NCBI RefSeq assembly: GCF_000243095.1
Contig: NZ_AHJE01000105.1
Location: 1 to 54,854, forward strand
Source: Cupriavidus basilensis OR16
Lineage (GTDB): Bacteria; Pseudomonadota; Gammaproteobacteria; Burkholderiales; Burkholderiaceae
Length of the DNA stretch: 54,854 bases
Reading direction: 5' to 3'
How positions within the stretch are numbered: position 1 is the stretch's first letter; each line of letters starts with the position of its first letter. The notes beneath the pieces were generated by a model. That model was not told the origin of the DNA. It worked only from the letters and a program-made list of their open reading frames with translations, and ran no database searches. The position numbers and the translations under genes are program-made. This document shows positions 34,606-43,747 of the stretch, in pieces.

Positions 34606-34806
34606 TTGAATCTTGCCGCTGAGCGTGCCGCGCAGCTCTACGGCTTGCTGTCCATGATTAGCGAATATGCAGCCTCTGGCGATACCTTCAGCGCACTAAA
34701 TCAGGAAATCCAGAACGGTGTCCTTTCCTTGGCGGCCGGGTTGGCCAAAGAGACGCTGGTGTTGAGCGAGTTGGCGGCCCAGCGCGGCGAGGGAGGCGCG
34801 GCGTAA
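34606..34806 (+). CDS. small helical protein, unknown
   Basis: A 66-residue helical protein with a TTG start (NLAAERAAQLYGLLSMISEY, then DTFSALNQEIQNGVLSLAAG). It could also be the end of a degraded longer gene, since the composition remains protein-like just before the start. No family recognised. Confidence 0.4.
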   Translation: MNLAAERAAQLYGLLSMISEYAASGDTFSALNQEIQNGVLSLAAGLAKETLVLSELAAQRGEGGAA

Positions 34807-34914
34807 TCGATGGCAGTGCCGGGGCTCCGAAGCGTGCCGGTCATGGCAACCTGGGTGCCAGACCTCTATATTGATTACGTGGCAACCGCCACGTCGGCAG
34901 AATGGAGGCAAGGC

Positions 34915-35070
34915 ATGAGCCGGAACGCGCACTCCAATTCGAAGCGGCCATCCCCGAACATCCGCATTGAGAAACGGCACAGCAAGGAGAGCGAGGTGCA
35001 GGAGATTTCTCAAAAGGACCCGAAGATGGCTGAACCTGGCGCGATGCGTCAGCGCACGCACCGCAAGTAA
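34915..35070 (+). CDS. small basic protein, unknown
   Basis: A 51-residue, polar, basic peptide (MSRNAHSNSKRPSPNIRIEK to MRQRTHRK) with a strong ribosome site (GGAGG 7 nt before ATG). No hydrophobic core, so probably unstructured if made. Confidence 0.35.
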   Translation: MSRNAHSNSKRPSPNIRIEKRHSKESEVQEISQKDPKMAEPGAMRQRTHRK

Positions 35071-35077
35071 TTGGGCC

Positions 35078-35122
35078 AACTCGTAGTCAACTCGTAGTCA
35101 ACTCGCAGTCAACCGCGCAGTC
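35078..35122 (+). repeat. 11-bp tandem repeat
   Basis: Three copies of AACTCGTAGTC (the third with one change) and a degenerate fourth, in the gap before the DUF1653-HD gene. Confidence 0.8.
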
Positions 35123-35137
35123 AATCCTGCGCACCCG

Positions 35138-35162
35138 CGCGGGGCCCGCAAGCGGCCCCGCG
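35138..35162. terminator. GC-rich hairpin, possible terminator
   Basis: CGCGGGGCC and GGCCCCGCG form a perfect 9-bp stem with a 7-nt loop. There is no T tract. Confidence 0.4.
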
Positions 35163-35178
35163 TAGTCAATGCACTATC

Positions 35179-36078
35179 ATGACGCTGCTCCGATTCGAAC
35201 AGCCGCTCATGACACAGTCTTCTTGCCCGCCGACCCCGCACACCTTGCCCGGCGCCGCTGCATCCTCCGATTACCTGCAAGGCATGCCCTATCGCCACTA
35301 CAAGGGCGGCGCCTATGCCATCGTCGGCCTCGGCGTGATCGAGTCGGACCTGTCACAGGTGGTGGTGTACGAGTCGATGCGGGATCGCTCGCGCTTGTGG
35401 GTGAGGCCGCTGGAGGTGTTCGGCGAAAGCGTCGCCACGCCGCAGGGTACGCAGCCGCGTTTCGCACCGGACTGGCCGGCCGCGCTGGCTTGCCTGGACT
35501 TCATCCCGCGCGCGGCGGTGCTGCAAGTGCTGGCCTGCTACGACGCGCCATACCGCCATTACCACGATCGCCACCATGTGCTGGAAATGTTCGCGCTTGC
35601 GCAGGCGCGCGGCATGGCGCTCGCGCCCGCGCAAGCGCTAGCCGTGCTGTTCCACGATGCCGTCTACGTGCCGGGATGCGAGCATAACGAAGCGGCATCG
35701 GCGGCGTTGATCGAGACCATGGTGAGCGGGGTTGACGCGGCGGTGACGTCGCTGGCCGCGCGTATCGTGATGGATACCTGCGGGCATCGTGCGTCGGTGC
35801 CGGAGTCGGGGGCGGTGCTGGACCTGGACCTGTATCGGCTGGCTGTGCCCGACGCGGACTTCGACGCATACACCGTCGCCGTGTTCGAGGAAAACAAGGC
35901 GCTGCTGGCCAATCGCCTGGGCTTGTCTGGAGACGCCTTGTATGCGGCCTTTTTGCAACGCAGGGCCGCGTTCCTGCAGGCCATGGCGCAGCGCCCGCAA
36001 CTGTTCATGACGCCCGCCTTTGCCGATTGCGAAGCGCCGGCGCGCGCCAATATCGCGCGCATGGCGGCGGGGGGCTGA
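35179..36078 (+). CDS. DUF1653 - HD domain fusion protein
   Basis: A 299-residue protein with two parts. Residues about 37-85 (YRHYKGGAYAIVGLGVIESD, LVVY-like VVVYESM, LWVRPLEVFGE) match DUF1653, a small beta domain. Residues about 115-270 are a predicted HD-type metal-dependent phosphohydrolase: RHYHDRHHVLEM, then AVLFHDAVYVPGCEHNEAASA, with His and Asp ligands, and LDLDLYRLA further on. The substrate is unknown; HD proteins of this short type often act on nucleotides. Start is uncertain (35179 or 35209); neither ATG has a good ribosome site. The PAP2 gene follows at 4 nt. Confidence 0.75.
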   Translation: MTLLRFEQPLMTQSSCPPTPHTLPGAAASSDYLQGMPYRHYKGGAYAIVGLGVIESDLSQVVVYESMRDRSRLWVRPLEVFGESVATPQGTQPRFAPDWPAALACLDFIPRAAVLQVLACYDAPYRHYHDRHHVLEMFALAQARGMALAPAQALAVLFHDAVYVPGCEHNEAASAALIETMVSGVDAAVTSLAARIVMDTCGHRASVPESGAVLDLDLYRLAVPDADFDAYTVAVFEENKALLANRLGLSGDALYAAFLQRRAAFLQAMAQRPQLFMTPAFADCEAPARANIARMAAGG

Positions 36079-36082
36079 GGCG

Positions 36083-37213
36083 ATGGTGGCTGCTCCCGTT
36101 CAGGCGCTCGCGGCCGTCCAGCCCGCTGCCGCGCCGTGGCTCACACCGGCAACCGCGCTGGGCGTGGTGGGCCTTCTCGCCTTGTTCGCGTTGTTGCTGC
36201 TCTGCGTGGTGCGCGGCTTGCTGCTGGTCATCCGCCCGCTGGTGCGCAGGCTCGATACCGCGCGCCTGCGTGGCCGCGATGCGCTGCGCGAGCGTTCAGG
36301 GGCGCGGTGGCCGCGCGTGGCCAGCATGCTGGAGCGCGATATCGTCGAGTTGCTCCTGCTGGCTGTGGCCGGTGTGCTGTTGCTGGCTTGCGCCGCCGCG
36401 TTGCTGTGGCTGGGTGAATCCATCGCCGAAGGCGCGCCGCTGGTGCAGGTGGACCAGGCGGTGTTCGCGCAGCTGCGCGCGTGGCAGCAGGGCTGGCTGG
36501 ATACGGCCATGGTGGCGCTGACCGAGCTGGGCGGCGCGCGGGTTTCCGTGGCGGTGGGCGTGGCGGTTTTTGGCTGGCTGGCGTGGCGCCGTGCCTGGGT
36601 GGCGGCCGCTTACTGGGTGGGGGCGCTGGTTGGCGCGCGCGCCTGCGTGATGGTGCTCAAGCTTGCCCTTGAGCGCAGCCGGCCGGCCAGCATCTACGGC
36701 GGCCTGGAGTCGTTCTCGTTTCCCAGCGGCCACGCCACCAGCAGCATGGTGACCTATGGCTTCCTGGCCTTCCTGCTGTGCCTGCGCCAGCCGTGGCGGG
36801 TACGGATGCCGGTGGTGGCGCTGACGGCGGTGGTGGTGACGCTGATCTGCCTGTCGCGCCTCTACCTTGGCATGCACTGGCTGTCCGACGTGCTGGCGGG
36901 CTGCGCGCTCGGCTTGGCGTGGATCGTGCTGCTGGGCACCGCGTATGCCACCCTGCATGTGCCGGAGCGCCTGGCGCCGCTGCGCCTGGGCGCGGTCGCC
37001 GCCGCGGCGGTGGTGGTGGTCGGCGCCTGGATCGTGGTGTTCCAGCTGCCCGCCACGGTCGAGCGCTATCGCCGCGCGCTTACGGCTGGAACGGCGCCGC
37101 CGGCGGCAGCCGCGAGACCAGCAACTGATCGATCTTGTGATGGTCGATGTCCAGCACTTCAAAGCGGAATCCCGCTGCTTCGATCGCTTCCGATTTCTTC
37201 GGGATCCGCTTGA
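36083..37213 (+). CDS. PAP2-family membrane phosphatase
   Basis: A 376-residue integral membrane phosphatase. All three active-site motifs are present: KLALERSRP, SFPSGH and SRLYLGMHWLSDVLAG. Such enzymes remove phosphate from lipid phosphates, for example phosphatidic acid or undecaprenyl diphosphate, on the outer face of the inner membrane. The N-terminal ~110 residues add extra helices. The last ~45 residues (TAGTAPPAAAARPATD onward) overlap the convergent transporter gene by 134 nt and look like run-on translation; the natural stop may have been lost. Confidence 0.85.
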   Translation: MVAAPVQALAAVQPAAAPWLTPATALGVVGLLALFALLLLCVVRGLLLVIRPLVRRLDTARLRGRDALRERSGARWPRVASMLERDIVELLLLAVAGVLLLACAAALLWLGESIAEGAPLVQVDQAVFAQLRAWQQGWLDTAMVALTELGGARVSVAVGVAVFGWLAWRRAWVAAAYWVGALVGARACVMVLKLALERSRPASIYGGLESFSFPSGHATSSMVTYGFLAFLLCLRQPWRVRMPVVALTAVVVTLICLSRLYLGMHWLSDVLAGCALGLAWIVLLGTAYATLHVPERLAPLRLGAVAAAAVVVVGAWIVVFQLPATVERYRRALTAGTAPPAAAARPATDRSCDGRCPALQSGIPLLRSLPISSGSA

Positions 37214-38393
37214 GCGTGTAGATGACGAGCCCGGCGGCAGTATCGACGTAATCCTCGCCGGGCAGCTCATCGAGTTCCAGCGCTTTCTTCAGGTCCACCA
37301 GCGGCGTCACGCCGTCGACCAGCCATGAGCTTTCGTCGCGCCGCACGATCTGCTCGTCTTCGGTGGAGTAGATGATGTTGCCCATCAGCGCGCCGACGAT
37401 ATCGTCCAGCGTGACGATGCCCACCACCAGGCCGTATTCGTTCATCACCACCGCGAAATTCTGGTGCATCTCGCGAAAGCGCGTGAGCGATTCGGTGAGC
37501 GTCAGCGTGTCCGGGATCACCAGCACGTTCTTGTCGTGGTGCTTGCCGATATTGCCGATGTTGCCGATCACGCCGGTGGAGTCGTCGGCGAGGAACATCT
37601 GCAGGATGTCCTTCGAATCAATGTAGCCCAGCACGTCGTCGAGGTTATGCCCGCATACCGGATACTGCGCATGGGGATAGTTGACCAGCTTGCGCCGCAG
37701 GCTGTCGGCGGACTCGTCCAGCCCGATGTAGACCACATCGTCGCGCGGGGTCATCACCGCGGTGACGTTCTTGGCGTCCAGCTCGAACACGTTCTCGATC
37801 AGGTGGATCTCGTGCTTGTGCAGCACGCCGGCCTCCGCCCCCGCGTCGACCATGGCGGCGATGTCTTCGGAGGTGATCTGGTCGATGTGCTTGGTGGGCA
37901 CGCCGAACAGGTGCAGCGTGGCGTTGGCGGCGCCGTTGAACACGTAGACCAGCGGCTTGAAGATCTTGATGAGCGTGAGCATCGGCCCGATCACCACCAG
38001 CGCGCAGGCCTCGGGAAAGGTCATGGCGATGCGCTTGGGGATCAGGTCGGCGAACTGGATAAAGAGCAGGGTGACGATCAGGAAGGAGCCGACATTGGCG
38101 ATGCGCTGGGTCGTGACCACGTCCAGGTAGGGCAGCAGCGCCGTCTGGAACAGGTCGGAGACGTGCTTCTCGCCGACGATACCCGCCAGGATGGCTACGC
38201 TGTTGACGCCGATCTGCACGATGGTGAAGAAATTGCCCGGCTCCTCCTTGAGCTGCATGATCTTGGTGGCGCGGCGGTCGCCACGCTCCGACAGCGTTTG
38301 CAGCTTGGTGCGGCGCGATGCGGTCAGCGCGATCTCGGAAATCGAGAAGAAGGCACTGATCAGTATGAGCAGAAGCAGGATTAGGGCGAACAT
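37080..38393 (-). CDS. CNNM/HlyC-CorC-type protein with CBS pair
   Basis: A 437-residue inner-membrane protein. The N-terminal DUF21 part has about four helices (MFALILLLLILISAFFSISE, then NFFTIVQIGVNSVAILAGIV, FADLIPKRIAMTFPE). A CBS-domain pair follows (VMTPRDDVVYIGLDES and EYGLVVGIVTLDDIVGALMG), then the CorC/HlyC domain (DGVTPLVDLKKALEL, DTAAGLVIYTLKRIP). Members are annotated as hemolysins but are mostly cation (Mg2+/Co2+) transport proteins. It stands alone and converges with the PAP2 gene. Confidence 0.9.
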   Translation of the reverse strand: MFALILLLLILISAFFSISEIALTASRRTKLQTLSERGDRRATKIMQLKEEPGNFFTIVQIGVNSVAILAGIVGEKHVSDLFQTALLPYLDVVTTQRIANVGSFLIVTLLFIQFADLIPKRIAMTFPEACALVVIGPMLTLIKIFKPLVYVFNGAANATLHLFGVPTKHIDQITSEDIAAMVDAGAEAGVLHKHEIHLIENVFELDAKNVTAVMTPRDDVVYIGLDESADSLRRKLVNYPHAQYPVCGHNLDDVLGYIDSKDILQMFLADDSTGVIGNIGNIGKHHDKNVLVIPDTLTLTESLTRFREMHQNFAVVMNEYGLVVGIVTLDDIVGALMGNIIYSTEDEQIVRRDESSWLVDGVTPLVDLKKALELDELPGEDYVDTAAGLVIYTLKRIPKKSEAIEAAGFRFEVLDIDHHKIDQLLVSRLPPAAPFQP

Positions 38394-38478
38394 AGGTTTG
38401 GGAAAACACCGTTCAGGCGCTTTGATGATGGTGCACGGCGCACGGTACTGTCAAATTCCGCAAGGGCGGCGGGACGTT

Positions 38479-39432
38479 TCATTTAGCGGCATGCTCAAAA
38501 CTGACCGCTGGCGCTTCCAGCCGCTGCGGCAGCGCAGCAGCCAGCTCCCGTGCGGCGGCGGCAAACTGTGCGCACATATCGTCGGCCAGGCTGGAGCTGC
38601 CGCGGTGGCTGGCGCGCAGCAACTGGATTTCGAACGGCAGCGCAGGCTTGACCGCATGCAGCGACACGCGCTCCGGGCTTGCGCCTAGCGCGGTGTACTG
38701 GTCGAGCAAGGTCAGGCCCAGGCCGGCATCGACCAGGGCCAGCGCCAGCGAGTAAGTCTGGACTTCCAGCGTGGAGCGCGGCTCCAGCGCATTGCGAGCC
38801 AGCGTCTGGCGCACCAGCAGCCCTAGCGAGCTGTTGTCGTCGTAGGCGATAAAGGGGCGTTCCACCAGCTTGTGCATTGGCACGTCGGCGCGCCGCCCGC
38901 GGGCCGCCAGCGGTTCGCCGCGCGGCACCGCCAGCAGCATTTGGCCTCCAGCTACCGGCTCGCTGAGGATGGCTTCATGGCGCGGCGGCGAGAACGCGAA
39001 GCCCAGGTCGATCTGGTTGGCCAGCAACCCTTGCACGATCTCGTCCGTGTGGTGGGTCAGCACCTGCACCTGCGTGTCGGGATGGCGCGCGCAAAAGCGG
39101 CGTACGGCTGGCACCAGCAGCGGATTGGCCAGGCTGGGCGTGGCTGCCACGCGCAGGCGGCCGGCGCCCTTGTGGCGCAGGCTTTCGGATACACGGCGTA
39201 CCCGCTCGATCTCGCCATATAGCCGCTCGACATCGCCGTACAGCGCGGTGGCCTCTGGCGTGGCCCGCAGCCTGCCCTTGACCCGGTCGAACAAACGGAA
39301 GCCGAGCGTGGCCTCGGCATGCTGCAGCACGCGCGTGACGACTGGCTGGGAGACGTGCAGTAGGCGCGCGGCCTCGCTGACGGTGCCGGTCAGCATGACC
39401 GCGCGAAAGACTTCGATCTGACGCAATCGCAT
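38479..39432 (-). CDS. LysR-type transcriptional regulator
   Basis: A 317-residue regulator: N-terminal winged HTH (MRLRQIEVFRAVMLTGTVSE, then AARLLHVSQPVVTRVLQHAE) and a C-terminal effector-binding domain (LRVAATPSLANPLLVPAVRRF). The first residues MRLRQIEVFRAVM are typical for regulators of amino-acid or opine catabolism. It is divergent from the DadA-type dehydrogenase gene (137 nt between starts) and most likely controls it and the binding-protein genes that follow. Confidence 0.92.
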   Translation of the reverse strand: MRLRQIEVFRAVMLTGTVSEAARLLHVSQPVVTRVLQHAEATLGFRLFDRVKGRLRATPEATALYGDVERLYGEIERVRRVSESLRHKGAGRLRVAATPSLANPLLVPAVRRFCARHPDTQVQVLTHHTDEIVQGLLANQIDLGFAFSPPRHEAILSEPVAGGQMLLAVPRGEPLAARGRRADVPMHKLVERPFIAYDDNSSLGLLVRQTLARNALEPRSTLEVQTYSLALALVDAGLGLTLLDQYTALGASPERVSLHAVKPALPFEIQLLRASHRGSSSLADDMCAQFAAAARELAAALPQRLEAPAVSFEHAAK

Positions 39433-39569
39433 GTGGCAAGGGCGGGCGCCGCAGCAAAGCGGCACCCATAGCCTAAAGACATATTCTTGCACGTATTCGC
39501 ATTGGGCAAGGCCGGCTGCGTGGTCTACCCTGTGTCGGATCGGCAAGGGCCGGGTCAACGAGGCGGGTG

Positions 39570-40832
39570 ATGAAGGTTGTGATCGTAGGGGCGGGCGTGA
39601 TCGGGATGAGCGCTGCATGGCGGCTGGCAGGCGACGGGCACGATGTCACCGTGCTGGAGCGGCGCGACGGCCCGGGCGAGGAAACCAGCTTCGCCAACGG
39701 CGGGCAGCTCAGCTATAGCTATGTGGCGCCGCTCGCGGGGCCGGGGGTGCTGGCCAAGGTGCCCGGGTGGCTGCTGCGCGCGGATTCGCCGATGCGCTTC
39801 CGGCCATCGATGGACCCGGCGCAGTGGCGCTGGCTGGCGGCGTTTGCGCTGGCTTGCAATGCCTCCGCCAGCGAGGCCACGACGCGCAAGCTGCTGCGCC
39901 TCGCCTTCTACTCCCGCGACTTGATGCAGGCTTTTGTCGACAGCCAGCCGGTGGAGTTTGGCTTTGCCCGGCGCGGCAAGCTGATTGTGCACCGCGACGC
40001 GGCCAGCTTTGATGCCGCCTGCCGCTTGCTCGACTACCAGGCCAGCCTGGGCTGCGAGCAGCAGGCGCTGGACGGCGACGCGTGCGTGGCGCTGGAGCCT
40101 GCATTGGCCGGCATCCGCGGCGAGATTGCCGGGGCGATTCATACGCCGAGCGAGGAAGTGGCCGATTGCCATCGGTTCTGCCTGGCGTTGGCACAATTGC
40201 TGCGTGATCGTTCTGGCGTGTCGCTGCGCTTTGGCACCGGCGTGCTGGGCATCGAGCGCGCGGGCGATCGCGTCACCGGCGTGCGTACCGATGCCGGCAT
40301 CGAGCGGGCAGATGCCGTGGTGGTGGCAGGCGGCATCGGCAGCGTGGCCTTGCTCAAGCCCCTGGGCGTGCGGGCGCCGCTGTGGCCGCTCAAGGGCTAC
40401 AGCATCACGGTGCCGATTAGCGATGGCGAGTGCGCGCCGCACATCAGCATCACCGATTTTGCGCGCAAGATCGTCTATGCCCGCATCGGCAACACCTTGC
40501 GCGTGGCGGGCATGGCCGACCTGGTACGCGCGGACACCGTCATCGACCGTGCCCGCATCGCCACGCTGGCCTTGGAGACTCGCGCGCTGTTCGGCGACAT
40601 GGCGCCGGGCATGGCCCCGGAGCAGCTGCAGCCGTGGGCGGGCTTGCGCCCGGCCACGCCGACCGGCTTGCCGATGGTCGGGCCCACCAGCCTGCGCGGC
40701 CTGTGGCTCGATATCGGCCACGGCGCGCTCGGCTTCACGCTGGCCATGGGCAGCGCGGGCTTGCTGGCCGATGGCTTGGCCGGGCGCAAGCCGGCCATTG
40801 ATGAAAGGGATTTTGCCGCGACGCTGGTTTGA
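39570..40832 (+). CDS. D-amino-acid dehydrogenase-like FAD oxidoreductase (DadA family)
   Basis: A 420-residue flavoprotein with an N-terminal FAD-binding motif (MKVVIVGAGVIGMSAAWRLA), ERRDGPGEETSFANGGQLSY and the C-terminal GLRPATPTGLPMVGPTSLRG, GHGALGFTLAMGSAGLLAD. It oxidises D-amino acids (or a related secondary amine) and passes electrons to the quinone pool. A GTG lies just before the chosen ATG. The neighbours, a divergent LysR gene and amino-acid ABC genes downstream, suggest a D-amino-acid uptake and breakdown cluster. Confidence 0.9.
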   Translation: MKVVIVGAGVIGMSAAWRLAGDGHDVTVLERRDGPGEETSFANGGQLSYSYVAPLAGPGVLAKVPGWLLRADSPMRFRPSMDPAQWRWLAAFALACNASASEATTRKLLRLAFYSRDLMQAFVDSQPVEFGFARRGKLIVHRDAASFDAACRLLDYQASLGCEQQALDGDACVALEPALAGIRGEIAGAIHTPSEEVADCHRFCLALAQLLRDRSGVSLRFGTGVLGIERAGDRVTGVRTDAGIERADAVVVAGGIGSVALLKPLGVRAPLWPLKGYSITVPISDGECAPHISITDFARKIVYARIGNTLRVAGMADLVRADTVIDRARIATLALETRALFGDMAPGMAPEQLQPWAGLRPATPTGLPMVGPTSLRGLWLDIGHGALGFTLAMGSAGLLADGLAGRKPAIDERDFAATLV

Positions 40833-40944
40833 CCGGCAGCGCTCCGGAGCCACGTTTTTTTGCCTTGCTGTTTGCCTTACCGTTTGCCTCATCGCTTCAC
40901 GACCAAGCAAGACTTCGAGCCATTCCCACCAAGGAGAAAACGAT

Positions 40945-41830
40945 ATGAAATCGCACGTCCGCTACAACCGAATCTCCCGTTGCCTGCTGGCGCTCGGCAT
41001 GCTGGCTGGCGCCGCTGGCGCCGTCAACAACGCCAATGCCGCCGACGGCGATACGCTGCGCAAGATCAAGGACACCGGTGTGATCTCGCTGGGCTATCGC
41101 GAGTCCTCCATCCCGTTCTCCTATACCAACGGCCGCGATGTGATGGGCTACTCGCACGAGATCCTGCTGCAGATCGTCGACAAGGTGAAGGCGCAATTGC
41201 AACTGTCCAAGCTGGAGGTCAAGCTGGTGCCCATCACGTCGCAGAATCGCATTTCGCTGATGCAGAACGGCACCATCGACATTGAGTGCGGCACCACCAC
41301 CAACAACCTCGAGCGGCAGAAGCAGGTTGCGTTCTCCAACAGCCTCTTTGGGCGTGAAGGACTTCCCCGACCTCAAGGATCGCAACGTGGTGACCACCGC
41401 GGGCACCACGGACGAGCGCCTGCTGGTCAAGATGAATGGCGAAAAGGCCATGAACATGAACCTGATCAGCGCCAAGGACCATGGGCAGTCGTTCCTGATC
41501 CTGGAGACGGGCCGCGCGGTGGCCTTCGTGATGGACGAGCCGCTGCTCTACGGCGAGCTGACCAAGGCCAAGAGCGCCAATGACTGGACCGTGGTGGGGA
41601 CGCCGCTGCAGACCGAGAACTACGCCTGCATGTTCCGCAAGGACGATCCGTCCTTCAAAACGCTGGCCGACGGCGTGATCGCCGACCTGATGACCAGCGG
41701 CCGTGCCGAGCAGTTGTACAAGAAGTGGTTCCAGTCGCCGATCCCGCCGCGCAACATCAACCTGAACTATCCGCTCTCGGCCGACATGAAGGATCTTTAT
41801 GCCCACCCGAACGACAAGGCGTTCCAGTAA
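40945..41830 (+). pseudogene. GltI-type amino-acid binding protein gene, internal deletion and frameshift
   Basis: The first part is intact: signal peptide ending NNANA, ADGDTLRKIKDTGVISLGYR, and DIECGTTTNNLERQKQVAFS. The region expected next (about VVGTRLLTKKG, 11-12 residues) is missing. After AFSNSLF the frame shifts at about 41351. In the next frame the protein continues VKDFPDLKDRNVVTTAGTTD to NPNDKAF-type end, stop at 41830. So an internal deletion of a length not divisible by three has broken an acidic amino-acid (glutamate/aspartate) binding protein. A good ribosome site (AAGGAG) remains. Confidence 0.88.
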
Positions 41831-41992
41831 GCCGGGCGGTGCGGGGCCAGGCAGGGCAGGGCAGGGCGAATCGTTATTGCCGTTCGACAGGAAATTGCGC
41901 TAGGCTGAAAGCCGGCCTGCGCTCTGGATGGGCCAACGCTTGCCGGACCAGTGCGGACGCCGTCCGCGCCGGCAGTGCTGACTGGAGAACAT

Positions 41993-42790
41993 ATGCGATC
42001 GCTTCGTACTGCCTGCCTCAAAGCCCTGTTCGCCGTTTCGTTGCTGGCGGCCGGCGCCGCCGCGCAGGCCGCCGACCTGCTCGACACCGTGAAGCAAGCC
42101 GGCGTGCTCAGGATCGGGCTGGAAGGCACCTATCCGCCGTTCAACTACCGCGGCGGCAACAACCAGCTGGAAGGCTTCGATGTGGACGTGGCAAAGGCGG
42201 TCGCGGCCAAACTGGGCGTGAAGCCGGAGTTCGTCACCACCGAGTGGAGCGGCATCATTGCCGGGCTGCAGGCCGGCAAGTTCGACGTGATCGTCAACCA
42301 GGTCGCGGTGACGCCGCAGCGCAAGGAGGTGCTGGATTTCTCCACGCCGTACGTTTATTCGGCGGCACAACTGATCCAGCGCAAGGACGACAAGCGCCAG
42401 TTCAAGTCGCTGGAAGACCTCAAGGGCAAGAAGCTGGGCGTGAGCCTTGGCAGCAACTACAACGAGCTGGCCAAGTCGGTGCCGGGCATCGACGTCAAGA
42501 CTTACCCGGGTGCGCCTGAATACCTGCGCGACCTGGCCTCGGAACGCGTGGACGCCGCGCTCAACGACCGCCTGATGATCGGCTACCTGATCAAGACTTC
42601 GAACCTGCCGCTGCGGCCCGGCGCCATTGTCGAAGGCGGCACCTCCGAGGTGGGGATTCCCTTGCGCAAGGACAATCCGAAGTTCAAGCAGGCCATTGAC
42701 CGGGCGCTCGAGGAGATGCGCAAGGACGGCAGCCTCGGCAAGCTCTCGGCGAAATGGTTTGGTTCCGACGTGACCAAGCCGGCCAGGTAA
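41993..42790 (+). CDS. amino-acid ABC transporter substrate-binding protein
   Basis: A 265-residue periplasmic protein: signal peptide ending AAAQA, then ADLLDTVKQAGVLRIGLEGT, YPPFNYRG, GFDVDVAKAVAAKLGVK, SGIIAGLQAGKFDVIVN and LDFSTPYVYS, the standard SBP family 3 pattern, close to cystine-binding FliY/TcyJ proteins. The ribosome site GGAGAA precedes the ATG. The permease gene follows 140 nt later; no ATPase gene is near, so the ATPase must be encoded elsewhere. Confidence 0.92.
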   Translation: MRSLRTACLKALFAVSLLAAGAAAQAADLLDTVKQAGVLRIGLEGTYPPFNYRGGNNQLEGFDVDVAKAVAAKLGVKPEFVTTEWSGIIAGLQAGKFDVIVNQVAVTPQRKEVLDFSTPYVYSAAQLIQRKDDKRQFKSLEDLKGKKLGVSLGSNYNELAKSVPGIDVKTYPGAPEYLRDLASERVDAALNDRLMIGYLIKTSNLPLRPGAIVEGGTSEVGIPLRKDNPKFKQAIDRALEEMRKDGSLGKLSAKWFGSDVTKPAR

Positions 42791-42929
42791 GCGTAGCTTG
42801 CGCGCATCCGGCGCGGGCCGCGGTGCGGATACCGTGGCCTCGCCGGTGATCCCGGCACCCGGGCGTTGAGACTTCGCGATGCCGCCACGGCCGCCCTCGT
42901 TGCGATGGCGGCATGCTCCAGGGCCTACC

Positions 42930-43589
42930 ATGTCCGCTCTCCAGCTTGTCGCCAACTCGCTGCCCGTGCTGCTACAGGGCATGCTGCTCACCATCAAGTT
43001 TGCCGTGCTGTCGATGGTCTTCGGACTGGTGATCGGCACCGTGATCGCCCTGATGGGCATCAGCCACCAGCGCTTGCTGACGACCATCGCTCGGGTCTAC
43101 GTCAGCATCATGCGCGGCACACCGCTGCTGGTGCAGATCTTCGTGGTGTATTACGGCTTGCCCGGCATCGGCATTGCGCTGGAGCCCACCCCGGCCGGGG
43201 TGCTGACGCTGAGCTTGAACGTAGGGGCTTATCTGTCCGAGAGCATGCGCGGCGCGATTCTCGGCATCCCGCGCGGGCAGTGGCTGGCGGCCTATAGCCT
43301 GGGGCTGACCCAGGGCCAGACGCTGCGCTACGTGGTGGGGCCGCAGGCGCTGCGGCTGGCGGTGCCCAGCCTGTCAAACAGCCTGATCAGCCTGATCAAG
43401 GACACCTCGCTGGTGTCGGTGATTACCGTGACCGAACTGCTGCGCACCGCGCAGGAGGTGATTGCCGCAACCTACCAGCCGCTACCGCTCTATCTTGCGG
43501 TGGCCGCGATCTACTGGATGCTCAGCACGGCGTTGTCGCAGGTGCAAAGGCGGCTGGAGCGGCGGTTGTCGTTGCCGGGGAGGCATTAG
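42930..43589 (+). CDS. amino-acid ABC transporter permease
   Basis: A 219-residue inner-membrane permease of the polar amino-acid (HisM/TcyL) class, with about five helices. Conserved parts are MRGTPLLVQIFVVYYGLP, LNVGAYLSESMRGAILGIPRGQ and the EAA-loop YSLGLTQGQTLRYVVGPQAL, and SLSNSLISLIKDTSLVSVIT. It probably works with the preceding binding protein. Start MSALQLVANSLP is the family start; the open frame upstream is short and not conserved. Confidence 0.93.
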   Translation: MSALQLVANSLPVLLQGMLLTIKFAVLSMVFGLVIGTVIALMGISHQRLLTTIARVYVSIMRGTPLLVQIFVVYYGLPGIGIALEPTPAGVLTLSLNVGAYLSESMRGAILGIPRGQWLAAYSLGLTQGQTLRYVVGPQALRLAVPSLSNSLISLIKDTSLVSVITVTELLRTAQEVIAATYQPLPLYLAVAAIYWMLSTALSQVQRRLERRLSLPGRH

Positions 43590-43694
43590 GGGGTGAGGGG
43601 TAGGGGGGCTTTGATTTGGGCGGCGATGGCGTCTTGGGTGCAAAAACCATCGCCGCAAAAAAGAAGCAGCACCGCGCCCCACAGCAAGAAAGCA

Positions 43695-43728
43695 AGAAAG
43701 CCAGCCGATAAGGCTGGCTTTCTTGTTT
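43695..43728. terminator. bidirectional terminator
   Basis: AAGAAAGCCAGCC and GGCTGGCTTTCTT form a 13-bp stem with a 4-nt loop, with T-rich sequence on both sides. It separates the convergent permease and cphA genes. Confidence 0.85.
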
Positions 43729-43747
43729 ATCGCGAGGCCCCCCCCAC

